Assembly: GCA_039707655.1 (NCBI GenBank)
Contig: CM077676.1
Location: 83,663,895 to 83,727,894, forward strand
Direction of reading: 5' to 3'
DNA: 64,000 bases
Source: Elymus sibiricus
Taxonomy: Eukaryota; Streptophyta; Magnoliopsida; Poales; Poaceae
In this document: one piece after another, positions 42,606 through 54,600 of the stretch
Position numbering within the stretch: the stretch's first letter is position 1
Layout of the letters: the number at the start of each line of letters is the position of its first letter
Program-made: the position numbers and the translations under genes
The notes under the pieces: model-generated
Databases searched by the model: none
Seen by the model: only the letters and a program-made list of their open reading frames with translations
Told to the model about the DNA's origin: nothing

Positions 42606-45600
42606 TGTAACACCCCCCATGTATTAAGCTACAGTAATCCATCATGATTATGCTAATTTACTTTGCTTTGCAGTGCTTGATCGTATTGGATTCATATCTC
42701 ATTTCCAACTCCATCAATGAAATCAATTAAAATTGCAAGTGAAATTCAAAGTTTCACAAATATGGTTGCAAAATAGTCCATCATTTAGCAAATATTCCAT
42801 AAAAATTATTTGTTAAGGAAAACAACATCACTTATTTGCTTAATTGGGCTCTAGCAATTGAAACAGTGCCAAATCAGCCTATTTAAATGCTTTTCCATTT
42901 ATGCAAAATTCAAACAAATTTAATACCTCCCAAACTTTTTGTGACAGTGTCAAATATTGCAATGTAAATATGTGGCCAATTTCCAAATTTTACAAAACTC
43001 CTTTGATACTAAAAAGAAATGCAAAACAGAAAGGAATAAAGAAAACAGAAAAAGAGCAAAGAACCACTGTGCACTTGGGCCACAAGTGCACAGTAGCCGG
43101 CCCAGCCCACCAAGCCGTTGTCTCCCTCCTCTGTTCATCAGAGGCGCGGTGGACGTCCGTGCGGGGTCCATGGTCAGGATGGCCACAAGCCGGCCATCCC
43201 GCGGCTCCCCTGGTGGATAAGGCCACCCCCGCGAACCCCCGACGAAACCCTAATGCCACTCCTCCTCTTCCATCGCTCACCCCCTTCATCTCGTCAACAC
43301 CCGAGACCTCCGTCACCATGGATGCCCTCGCCCGCCTGCTCTCCGACCACCCCGCGCCCTAGGAGCTTGTCCAGGAACTCTGTCTGCCTTGACTACTTCG
43401 TCTATGGGCACCAGTTCGAGCCCCCTCGTGCTGCATCGCCGGGATCGACGTGGTCTTCCTTGTCGGGCGCCGTCGCCTTCGTCGTCGATCCGTCGTCCTG
43501 CTGCTCCTAAGCTCTCAACGGGCCATCGTGTGCCTTCGCAGTGAGCTCCTCTGCCAATTCCCCTCGTTCCCCACTTCGATCCACTCCGTTAGCCGCCACC
43601 CCCGTGCTCGTTCGTGGCCGCCATGGCCGGTGCCCGAGCTCCCGTGTACGCGCTGCTCTACTGCTGCTCCTCACACTGCTGCTGCTCTTGTCGAAGTTGC
43701 TGCCTTGCCGCTGTTTGCTACAGCCGCTAGCTGCTGCTCTGCCTGCCGTTGCTGCCGCCTTCTGCTACTGTTGCTGCTGCCGCTCCCCTGCTGCTGCTTG
43801 CCGCGCGCCGCGCTTGCCTACCGCTGCTGGCCGTGCCCTGCGAGCTCCTGCCCGCGCCTTCGCCCCCGCCCCCCGGCGCTGCGCCTCCCCTGGCCATGGC
43901 CGCCGTGGCCCTGTCCCCGTGCGTGCGTGCCCAGCCACGGGTGGCCGCCTGGGCCACTGCCATGTGGGGCCGGCCCTTTTTAATTAGTGGCTAACAAAAA
44001 TTAGCACTAACCCCCCCTCTAATCCTCACTGACATATGGGGCCCACCTCTAATTAAACCTAATGAAATCAGTTAAAACACTGTTAATAAACTAGAGTCAC
44101 TGACAATCGGGACCCACCTTCACTGTTCACTGTTGACCTGGTCAACGTTGACTGCTGAGTCAGCTGTTGACTGGGCCAACCAGTCAGCCTCTGGCTTTGT
44201 ACACTTCTGGGTACACGTAACAATTTCCTATTTAATTTCGAAATTAATAATATTCCAGAGAATTTCAGAAATTGTTTAAAACTTTGAAAATTCATATAAA
44301 TTCAACTGTAACTCGGATGAAAATAATTTATATATGAAAAATGATCAGAAAAATAAGACGAATCCAATTATGCTATCCACATACCTGCCACATGCCTCCA
44401 ACACTGCAAACATGGAACCTTCCCCTCCGGATCGTCTGACCAATAATTGCCTAAAGCCGGGAAAATATTCCCAGATATTTTCCCGCTCCGTCTGTAACGT
44501 TTAGCACTGCATTAGGTCATCCCTACCACAGCATATTGCCATGTCATGCTTTGTGATGCATCTGTGTGCTTTATCTTTACTGTTTCTTCCCCCTCTTCTC
44601 TCCGGTAGACCCCGAGACCGACGCTGACGCCGCTGGTTACAACTACGCCGCAGACGACCAGCCCCTTTCAGGAGAGCTTCCAAGCAAGCAAAACCCCCTT
44701 GATCATTCCTATATCGCCCATTCTTTCTCTCTCGTGCTTGCATTAGATTTTGCTACTGTGTTTGATAGCTCCTATTCTGATGCATAGCCTATTTTTGTAA
44801 TCTGTTGTTGATACTTTACCTGTTGTCCTATATGCTTAGTATAGGCTGGTTAGTGATCCATCAGTGGCCCCACACCCTTGTCCGTGTTACCATGCTTTGC
44901 TACCGGATGACTCGATCAATGTGATCGACGTGCAGAGACCGAACGCACCACCAGCACCCCCTTATTTGTACGACTCTGCAGAGCTACTATCGAGTGCCGA
45001 GGGTGATGCCTCATATCTCACTTTTGATGATAACTCTGTAGTATAGCACGTCGGTTCTGGATTACAGAGTGGGATTCCTCGCTCTCCACTCCCGATGATG
45101 ACTCTGTCATGCAACACCTCAAGCGTAAACCCATCGAGGGTGATTCCTCCAAGTTCACCTTGACATTTTACATCAAATAGGAATCTATCGAGGGTGATTC
45201 CTCAGATTCCTTGATGTTATGGACACACGGTTACCTTGACTATTACCACAGACCTTTGTAGAAGTCGGGTCGACCCCAAGGGTACCCGCGAGAGTTATTG
45301 CAGTCTATAATGAAGTCGGGTTGACCATGAGGGTACCCGCGAGATTTATTGAAGCGGCACGACCAGGCAGGCAGAGACCGCCCTAGGAGAGGGATGGGCC
45401 TGGCCATTGTCGTAAGCCCACGAGACGGGGTGACAAGATCACTGATCGTCTCCGCGAGCTCCCAATACACTAACGGTTTGGATATGTGATCTGAGTAGGC
45501 CTCTGGCCTTTTCGTACTAACCACCACGCGGGATAAGTTATGGGCACTCGGCGTCATATTATTCTCCCGAAAGCTCTGTCAGACGTCCAGTTCAACATTG

Positions 45601-48183
45601 CGGCACGGCTGGGCCGGCGCCATCCAGGACAGAGGTGGTAACTAGGTCCGCCCTGTGCGCAATGACCCGGAGCGCTTAGGATGATTGGCCCATGACCCCT
45701 TTGCGCTTAGGATGTAGACCGGCGGGGACCTCTCTGCGGAGCCTGGGTAGGACTACGGCGTGTCGATCAACCGAGGCCGGGCATGAGCAGGAAAAGTGTG
45801 TCCGGCCGGAGTTAATCGAGCGTGTTGGGTAAGTTGGTGCACCCCTGCAGGGAAGTAAATCTATTCAAATAGCCGTGTCCATGGTAACGGACGCTCAGAG
45901 TTGTATCCTGATCTACTACAACTAGAAACTGTTTGTATATAATACTAAACTGTTATTTTGCTCCGAGGTCGCTTTCTCGCAGGGTAGTCGAGGAAGGATC
46001 TCTGGGCGTGCTATTACTTACATGTTACTATATTATACTATAAGCTACTCTCTTCTGATGCTGTAAGATGCTGCAAGAGGCTAGTCTTCGTTAAGCTAGG
46101 TCTTCCCTTCTATTCTGGCAATTCTGCAGTATAGTCCACAGATACAGCCCCTTCCCATTGATACTGATGCATACTTAGCATAGATCTGATGTAAGTCTTG
46201 CGAGTACTTTGGATGAGTACTTGATACGTCTCCAACGTATCTATAATTTTTGATTGTTCCATGCTATTATAGTATCAATCTTGGATGTTTTTATATGCAA
46301 TTATATATCATTTTTTTGGGACTAACCTATTAACCTAGTGCCCAGTGCCAATTGTTGTTTTCTGCTTGTTTTTGGCTTTTCAGAGAATCAATACCAAACG
46401 AAGTCCAAATGCCATGAAACATTTTGGAGATTTTTTTCTGGACAAAAGAGACCCTGGATACTTGGAGAGGGGGCCAGAAGACCCAGGAGGTGCCCATAAG
46501 GCAACAGGGCGCGGCTCCAGGGGGCGTGCCCTGATGCCTTGTGGGGCCCTCGTGGCGCCTCCTGACCTAATTCCACTCCTATAAATTCAGAAATATTCGG
46601 AAACCATCAAGGAGCCAGAAGAAAAAACCTTTCCGCCGCCACAAGCCTCTGTTCTTCCGCGATCCCATCTGGAGGCCTTTTAGGGTACTCTGCCGGAGGG
46701 GGAATCGATCACGGAGGGCTTCTACATCAACCTTGCTGCCCCTCCGATGATGTCTGAGTAGTTTACCATAGACCTACGGGTCCATAGCTAGTAGCTAGAT
46801 GGCTTCCTCTCTCTCTTTGATCTCCAATACCATTTTCTCCTCGATGTTCTTGGAGTTCTATCCGATGTAATCTTTTTTTGCGGTGTGTTTGTTGGGATAT
46901 GATGAATTGTGAGTTTATGATCAGATTATTCATGAGAAATATTTGAGTCTTCTCTGAACTCTTTTATGCATGATTAAATATAGCTTTGTATTTCTCTCCG
47001 ATCTATCGATTTGGTTTGGCCAACTAGATTGCTTTATCTTGCAATGGGAGAGGTGCTTTGTGATGGGTTCAATCTTGCGGTGCTCAATCCCAGTGACAGA
47101 AAGGGACATGACACGTATTTGTATTGTTGCCATTAAGGATAAAAAGATGGGGTTTATTCATATTACTTGAATTTGCTTCTCTACATCATGTCATCTTGCT
47201 TAAGGCGTTACTCTGTTTTTATTAACTTAATACTCTAGATGCATGCTGGATAGCGGTCGATGAGTGGAGTAATAGTAGTAGATGCATGCAGGAGTCGGTC
47301 TACTTGTCTCGGACGTGATGCCTATATACATGATCATTGCCATGAATCTGTCATAATTATTTGCTTTTCTATCAATTGCCCAACAGTAATTTGTTTACCC
47401 ACCATATGCTATTTGTTCGAGAGAGAAGCCTCTAGTGAAAACTATGGCCCCCGGGTCTATTTAATCATATATAAAAAAAACCAAAAATACTTTGCTGCAA
47501 TTTATTTACTTTTATTTAGTTTAGTAATTTACTTTATTAATTTATCTCCATCAGACTTAATCCTTGCAAATAACCGCTAAGAGGATTGACAACCATCTTA
47601 TTTGCATTGGGTGTAAGTGTTTGCTTTTGTGTGTGTGTAGGTGTTGTTCACTGGATTTTGTCGTGGTTCTCCAACTGGATTGATAACCTTGGTTCTTAAC
47701 TGAGGGAAATACTTATCTCTACTATTCTGCATCATCCTCTCCTCTTCAAGAAAAATACCAACGCAGTCTACAAGTAGCAGTACTCATGGTTGCTTTGCTA
47801 CCTTTTCCCCCTACCCGGTTGCTGCGACCAGATGACGGAGCCCAGGAGCCGGAGATCCCCGATAGTGCCTACTACTACGTGGAGACCGACGACCAGGAGT
47901 AGTTTAGGAGGCTCCCAGGCAAGAGGCCTGCGCCTTTTCGATCTAGTTGTCGTTGTTTTGCTCAGCCTTCTTAAGGCAAACTTGTATATTTATGTCTGTA
48001 CTCAGATATTATTGCTTTCGCTGACTTTTGTATTCGGGTCCTCGTGACCCTGGCTTGTAATATAAAGCTTATGTTTAAATTTGTGTCTAGAGTTGTGTTG
48101 TGATATCTTCCCGTGAGTCTCTGATCTTAATCGTGCGCATTTGCGGGTATGATTAGTGCACGATTAAGTCGGGGGACGTCACA
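42606..48183 (+). repeat. 5' LTR of element G (about 4.0 kb without the solo LTR)
   Basis: It starts TGTAACACCCCCCATG and ends GGGGACGTCACA just before the primer site. A GC-rich stretch at 43080-43980 gives long Pro/Ala/Cys-rich frames in several registers at once, the mark of composition rather than coding. A duplicated segment with GGGTACCCGCGAGA lies at 45280-45345. The text of 63365-64000 repeats its first ~640 bp. Confidence 0.9.
46222..47779 (+). mobile_element. Solo LTR of the element D family
   Basis: It starts TGATACGTCTCCAACGTATC and ends CTACAAGTAGCA, flanked by GTACT on both sides (46217-46221 and 47780-47784). It matches the LTRs of D in opposite orientation. No internal region remains. 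Confidence 0.93.
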
Positions 48184-48186
48184 AGT

Positions 48187-48198
48187 TGGTATCAGAGC
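48187..48198 (+). promoter_or_regulatory. Primer-binding site of element G
   Basis: TGGTATCAGAGC is complementary to the 3' end of initiator tRNA-Met and lies three bases after the LTR end. The leader up to 48771 contains no gene. Confidence 0.9.
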
Positions 48199-48771
48199 CG
48201 ACTGCCTGTAGGAAGCCCCTTTTCCAACTCCTTGGCCAAAGTTGAGTCTAGTCTTTGAAAAACTATTTTACTAACAAAGTTGTGTGGCTTACGGGCCCAC
48301 ATCGCAAATGGATGGGATTAGGATCTTTTATTCCTCTCCTTTACTCTGGGATTCTGATCTCTCTTCGATTCGGGTTAAAGATTTTACTAACTCTAACATT
48401 AGGTTCTCATGATCACATCCACCCGGAGATTTGAATTAACCCTTCTTCGAGTTGAGGGCTAGGTTCTGCTTCACAGTGTTCACGGGTCGCAGGATCCTTT
48501 TATCGAGGGCACCCTGCGTTGTCACCTGCAGATTCCTCGCTTTAGTGGTTCCCGCCACCGCGTGCCTGCGTGCCACCTAGTTTGTCTAGCTGTGTGTGTT
48601 TCCGAACTCATGCTGCCCGTTTGTAGCCAACTCTGTGCATGGATCTGCATGTCTTTAATGACTACTAATATGTATCTAATGCACTTCTTATTCATTGCTC
48701 ATGTTACATCATGAATGACCCCATACATTTGCAGTTGTTCTTGCTAAACTGCCCCTGTTGTTTTTAGCAGG

Positions 48772-49624
48772 ATGGCTGACGATCCTCCGCCTCCACCCTA
48801 TATTGCCGCAATGATGCAGCAGTTTGAGCTGAATTGTCAGTTGATGTCCGGGCTAATGAACGAATTTCCAACCCAGAATGCTCATCAACAACCTGCCCCA
48901 ATAAATCTGCAAGAATTCGTGCGCCTCAACCCGTCTACTTTCCGTAACTCATCTGATCCTATGGATGCTAATGATTGGCTCCGTGACATCGCCTTTCAGA
49001 TGGAGTCAGCTAATGTTGCCCCTGCTTGTTACGTCACCTATGTGACGTATCACCTCAAGGGTTCAGCTGCTCAATGGTGGGAAAGCCACAGGCGTATGCT
49101 GCCTGTTGGAACTATAACTACTTGGCAGGAATTTCAGTCAGCCTTCCGTGCATGGCACATTCCTCAAGGTCTGATGGACCAAAAGAAGAAGGAATTCCGC
49201 AAACTCACACAGGCAAAAATGACTGTGGATGAATATCAGAGGAAATTTCTCGACTTATCCCGCTATGCTGAGGATGACGTCTGCACTGACGCTCACAAGC
49301 AAGAGAAATTCCCTGAAGGACTGCTACCTGATATAAAGCTCGCACTTGTTATCCATGATTGCGCAGACTTTGCGATGCTTGTCAGCCAAGCTTTTTGAGC
49401 TGAAACTGGTCTGACTGAGTACCAGGAGTCGCTCAAAAATGTCAAGTATGGATCTCGCACAATGTTCATCACCGACCTGCTCCAACACCAAGGCCGTCTT
49501 ATGTTGCACCTCGTCTGCCTCCACCGCCGAGACAGCTAACGATTCAGGGTGGACAGCCCAATGCCATGGCTCCTCCCCATAATGATGGTTTATGCGGCAA
49601 GTGTGGACAGCCAGGGCACCTTGC
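48772..49624 (+). pseudogene. Gag of element G, nonsense codon and interrupted by H
   Basis: The start is ATG at 48772 (MADDPPPPPYIAAMM). The retrotransposon gag domain spans about residues 45-190 (LNPSTFRNSSDPMDANDWL, AAQWWESHR, EFRKLTQAKMTVDEYQRKF). A TGA at 49396-49398 interrupts the frame, which then continues in register (AETGLTEYQESLK). At 49590-49624 it reaches the zinc knuckle CGKCGQPGHL, where element H is inserted. The continuation after 59875 was gag-protease linker. Confidence 0.88.
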
Positions 49625-51150
49625 TAATGACCCACAAGTATAGGGGATCAATCGTAGTCCTTTTGATAAGTAAGAGTGTCAAACCCAATGAGGAGCAGAA
49701 GGAAATGACAAGCGGTTTTCGGCAAGGTATTTTCTGCAAGCACTGAAATTATCGGTAACAAGTAGTTTGATTGCTAGATAATTTGTAACAAGTGACAAGT
49801 AGAAATAGTAACTAAAGTGCAGCAAGGTAGCGCAATCCTTTTGTTGCAAAGGACAGGCTGGAACGATCTCTTATAATAAGTTAAACATTCTCGAGGACAC
49901 ATGGAAATTTCGTCTAGTCACTTTCATCATGTTGGTTTGATTCGCATTCCCTACCTTGATAATTTGATATGTGGGTGGACCGGTGCTTGGGTGCTATTCT
50001 TACTTGAACAATCCTCCCACTTATGATTAACCCCTCTCGCAAGCATCCGCAACTACGAAAGAAGAATTAAGATAAATCTAACCATAGCAATAAACATATG
50101 GATCCAAATCAGCCCCTTACGGAATAACGCATAAACTAGGGTTTAAGCTTCTGTCACTCTAGCAACCCATCATCTAATTACTACTCCACAATGCATTCCC
50201 TTAGGCCCAAAGATGGTGAAGTGCCATGTAGTCGACGTTCACATGACACCACTAAGAGAATCAACAACATACATATCATCAAAATATCGAACGAATACCA
50301 AATTCACATGATTACTTATGACAAGACTTCTCCCATGTCCTCAAGAACAAAAGTAACTACTCACAAATCATAGTCATGTTCAAGATCAGAGGGGTATTGA
50401 ATAGCATAATGGATCTGAACATAGAATCTTCCACCAAATAAACCAACTAGCATCAACTACAAGATGTAATCAACACTACTAGCAATCCCACAGGTACCAA
50501 TCTGAGGTTTTGAGACAAAGATTGAATACAAGAGATGAACTAGGGTTTGGGATGAGATAGTGCTTGTGAAAATGTTGATGAAGATTGGTCCTCCCACGAT
50601 GAGAGGATCGTTGGTGATGACGATGGCTTCGATTTCCCCCTCCCGGAGGGAAGTATCCCCGGCGGAATCGCTCCGCCGGAGAGCAAAAGTGCGCCTGCCC
50701 AAGTTCCGCCTCGAGATGGCGGTGCTCCGTCCCGAAAGCCTTCTCCTTATTTTTTTCTTGGGCAAATGGGCTTATATACCAGAAAATGGGCACCGGAGGC
50801 TGGCCAGGGGCCCCACAAGCCACCAGGGCGCGCCTGGGGGGGGGGGGGTGGCGCACCCTGGTGCCTCGTGGGCACCTGACTGGCCCCCTCTGGTACTTCT
50901 TTTCTCCAATATTTTTTATTTATTACAAAATAAATCTCTGTGAAATTTCAGCTCATTTGGAGATGTGTAGAATAGGTATCTCTGACATAGCTTTTTCAGG
51001 TCCAGAATTCCAGCTGCCGGCAATCTCCCTCCTTATGTGAATCTTGGATATTAAGAGAGAAAAGGCATTAGAATTGCTCCACGAAGTGTTATATTGATTA
51101 AAAACACTATAAATAATAGTAGGAAAACATGATGCAAAATGGACGTATCA
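49625..51150 (-). repeat. 3' LTR of element H
   Basis: It matches 58351-59869. The outer end reads TAATGACCC instead of TGATGACCC, so the terminal dinucleotide is mutated. It contains a run of Gs near 50836-50847. ORFs such as 50560-50943 are LTR sequence, not genes. Confidence 0.93.
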
Positions 51151-51187
51151 ACTCCCCCAAGCTTAGACCTCGCTTGTCCTCAAGCGA
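51151..51187 (-). promoter_or_regulatory. Polypurine tract of H with an adjacent 18-nt hairpin
   Basis: The tract TAAGCTTGGGGGAGT precedes the 3' LTR. The hairpin TCGCTTG-AGGA-CAAGCGA (51170-51187) is identical to that of B. Confidence 0.75.
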
Positions 51188-52669
51188 AAGCCGATATCGA
51201 TAATCATGTCCACATGTTTAGAGAGAGAGGTGTCGATAAAAACAAAATACGGACATAGTAGCATCATGATCATTATTATAACAGCAATATTCATTATCAT
51301 AGAACTTCTCATGAGCAAGTAACAATTCATCACAACAACGAAGTATGTTCTCAGTCAACAATGCAATTGCAATTCATCATATTTTCAGGAAGGGTCTCAT
51401 GTAGGAGCTTTTTAGCAAGTCCACATACTCAACCATCATTTAGTCTTCTATGATTGCTAACACTCACAACATATATATGGAGCAAAAAGTTTCAGCCAGA
51501 CACAAAGAAAGATAGGGGCTTATAATTTTGCCTCCCAACTTATTCACCTCAAGGGTAATGTCAACAATAATAACTCATGAACACTCATATCCAACTGGAT
51601 ATAGGTGCCTAGATCTTTCCCCACCACATGATGCTTGCAAAAGAGAAAAATAAAAAGGAATAGAGGAGAACACTATTGACTCTTGCATAAAAAGTAAATA
51701 CATAAAAGTAAAAGATAGGCCCTTCGCAGAGGGAAGCACAGGTTGTCATGCGCTTTTTGTTGTTGGATGCACAAGCTATTAATGCAAGGGAACGTCACTT
51801 TATATTGCCCCTTGTGATAGCAACCTTTATTATGCAGTCTGTCGCTTTTATTTCTTTACCATCACAAGTTTGTACAAAGCTTATTTTCCCTTACAATAAA
51901 AGTTCATACATATTTAGAGGCAGTCTTTATTGCTTTTTGCACCGATGACAACTTACTTGAAGGATCTTATTCAATCCATAGGTAGATATAGTGGACTCTC
52001 ATGACATGAAACTGGGTTTAAGGGTTTTTGGATGCACAAGTAGTATCTCTACTTAGTGCGGATTTTTGGCTAGCAAAGATATTGAGCAAGCACCACATGT
52101 TGGAGGATCTATGACAATATAGCTTTTATGTAAATATAAGCAAACATAATTCATTACGTTGTCTTCCTTGTCCAACGTTAACAATTTGACATAAAATACT
52201 CAGAGAGGGCTCACAATCATAAAAGATGTCCAAGATAATGTATTTGCATGTGAATCTTTCCTTCCCTTATTAATTTTTTCAAGAATTGCATCATTGACCA
52301 ATGCTATGCTTGTTAACTTTCAATAAATTTTACCACTTATACTTTTCTTTATGTAATGTCATTACTTTCCATAAGATTAGCATATGATCTTTTTCATTAT
52401 TTTCATTGCTAGGATTTAAACATAAAAGTAAAGAAGCAAAAACTCAAACTACTCTTTATTATATAACCCTCAACTCAATTACATAGATAGATAGATCACG
52501 TAACTAGCACTCGAAAATAGATCATACTAAACTTTTATTCAACTAAATCACGAAATAACTAAGGATCAAACTAAAAATAGGTAAAGATAATAAAAGTGAT
52601 GGTGATACGATACCGGGGCACCTCGCCCAAGCTTGGCACAAGCCAAGGGGAGTGCCCATACTCATGTAC
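51188..52669 (-). other. Non-coding 3' region of element H
   Basis: This is homologous to the 3' region of B and is uninterrupted here. It contains CCCTTCGCAGAGGG (51720-51733) and a polypurine-like AAGCTTGGG (minus strand, 52626-52634). Confidence 0.7.
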
Positions 52670-53185
52670 TCAAGTTTCTTTCTTCGGTGATGGTGGTGAT
52701 GATGAAGTGGTGGGCTTGTCCTCCGGCTTCCATGGCATAGGTTCCCCATCATAAAAGGATGAACGAGTCTCCGGAGTCCTGAAACTTGCAGCTAAACTCA
52801 TACCTCTGAATTTTGCCTCATACTCAAAATTTTGGTTTTGAAGATCATAGATTTCGCCTTGGAGATAATCGATTCATTTGTTGAGCTTGAAGATGATGTC
52901 CCCCATTGATTGGCCATCCACCTTGTGATCGTGGGTGAATTCCGTGATCATGGAGTGGTTGGCGCTGAGTCCACGTTCTACCATCCCTTGGCACTTGAAA
53001 ATCTCCTGCTCCACAGCTTCAAGCCTGGCCTCCACGCTCCCGGTCTTCTTGGGTCCTTGAACATCCCAGATGTGAAGCACCCCCTCATGCATCTTGATAG
53101 CTTGAGGGTGTTTCATCACCTCCGGTAGGTAGGGGTTGATGACCTTCTCATAGAACTTGTCCTTGGAAGAGCTTGGTGGAGTCAT
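52670..53185 (-). pseudogene. Third ORF of element H (downstream of integrase), one in-frame TGA
   Basis: The frame starts MTPPSSSKDKFYEKVINPYL and has a helical segment (VEARLEAVEQEIFKCQGMVE). It meets TGA at 52874-52876 and continues in register to KPTTSSSPPSPKKET and a stop at 52670-52672. The C-terminal motif is shared with the third ORF of B (26699-27104), but the N-terminal halves are not alike. No signal peptide or membrane helix is seen, so an envelope role is not supported. Function unknown. Confidence 0.55.
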
Positions 53186-53522
53186 GGCGATCTAGATCTG
53201 TCAGAAAAATAGCACGAAACAAGAACAGAGGATATGTCTGCGATACGGTGGTCAAAACGTCTGGGAGTATATATAAAGAATTTTTATCTTGCAAAACAAG
53301 TATTCCAGAAGAAAACGGAGTCGGGAAGGCTCACGAGGGGCCCACGAGCCACCAGGGCGCGCCTGGGGGGGTGGCGCGCCCTGGTGCCTCTTGTGCACCT
53401 CGTGGGTCCCCTCGGCTGTTTCTTATTTTTGTATTTTTTTCTAATATTCCAAAACTAACAGTAAGTATTTTTATGGAATTTTTGGAGTCGGTTTACTTAC
53501 CGTATCACGTACCTCTTCCTTT

Positions 53523-54600
53523 TCAGGGTTCTGGAGTGTTCTGGAAGGTCTCTCTTATGTATTCCTCCGGTGTCATAGTTTGAATAATGTTAGTCTCAAC
53601 ATTAATAGGTGTACCTGAGATGTAATGCTTAATTCTTTATCCATTGACCACCCTCAGATTAGTGCCTTCAGCGTTATTGATCTTAATGGCTCCAGAGCGA
53701 TAAACTTCCTCAATGATATACAGTCCTTCCCATTTAGAGAGAAGTTTTCCTGCAAAAAATCTGAAACGAGAATTATACAATAGAACATACTCACCCACTT
53801 TGAATTCCTGTTTTTGAATTCTTTTATCACGCCATCTTTTAACTTTTTCTTTAAACAATTTGGCATTTTCATAAGCTTGGGTTCTCCATTCATCTAGCGA
53901 GCTAATATCAAATAACCTCTTTTCACTGGCAAGTTTAAAATCATAATTGAGTTCTTTAGTTTCCCAATATGCTTTATGTTCTAACTCAAGAGGTAAATGA
54001 CATGCTTTTCCATAAACCATTTTATAAGGAGACATACCCATAGGATTTTTATAAGCGGTTCTATAAGCCCATAATGCGTCGTCAAGTTTCTTAGACCAAT
54101 TCTTTCTAGACCTATTGACGGTTTTTTTGCAAAATTAACTTTATTTCTCTATTGCTCAATTCAACTTGACCACTTGATTGAGGGTGATAGGGAGATGCAA
54201 TTCTATGGTTGACATCATATTTAGCAAGAAGTTTACGGAATGCACCATGAATAAAATGTGAACAACCATTAGTCATTAAATATCTAGGGACTCCGAACCT
54301 CGGGAAAATAACTTCTTTAAGCATTTTAATAGAAGTGTTATGATCAACACTACTAGTTGGAATAGCTTCTACCCACTTAGTAACGTAATCAACAGTAACT
54401 AAAATATGTGTATACCCATTAGAGGAAGGAAAAGGTCCCATATAATCAAATCCCCAAACATCAAATGGTTCAATAACAAGTGAATAGTTCATAGGCATTT
54501 CCTGACGTCAACTAATATTACCAATTCTTTGACATTCATCACAGGATAAGACCAACTTACGAGCATCCTTGAAAAGAGTAGGCCAATAAAAAACAGATTG
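53523..54600 (-). pseudogene. Integrase of element H, broken
   Basis: The zinc region ends [12 protein letters not shown] before an in-frame TGA (54508-54510). The core keeps WGFDYMGPF and GQVELSNRE, but the second catalytic Asp is lost (LMTNGCSHF, where B has LMTDGGSHF). A frameshift lies in a T-run near 54120. A TAA at 53637-53639 cuts the C-terminal tail, which would otherwise end near 53523. The enzyme would be inactive for several independent reasons. Confidence 0.88.

Noticed and set aside
43118..43994. Several long Pro/Ala/Cys-rich ORFs on both strands
   Set aside because: They overlap in several frames at once inside the GC-rich part of the LTR of element G and reflect base composition and CTG repeats, not coding.
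48186..48200. tRNA-like TTGGTATCAGAGCCG
   Set aside because: Only a short primer-binding site for initiator tRNA-Met; no tRNA gene structure follows.
52670..53185. Envelope gene of a retrovirus-like element
   Set aside because: The position fits the so-called env-like slot of Athila elements, but there is no signal peptide, membrane helix or cleavage site in either B or H.
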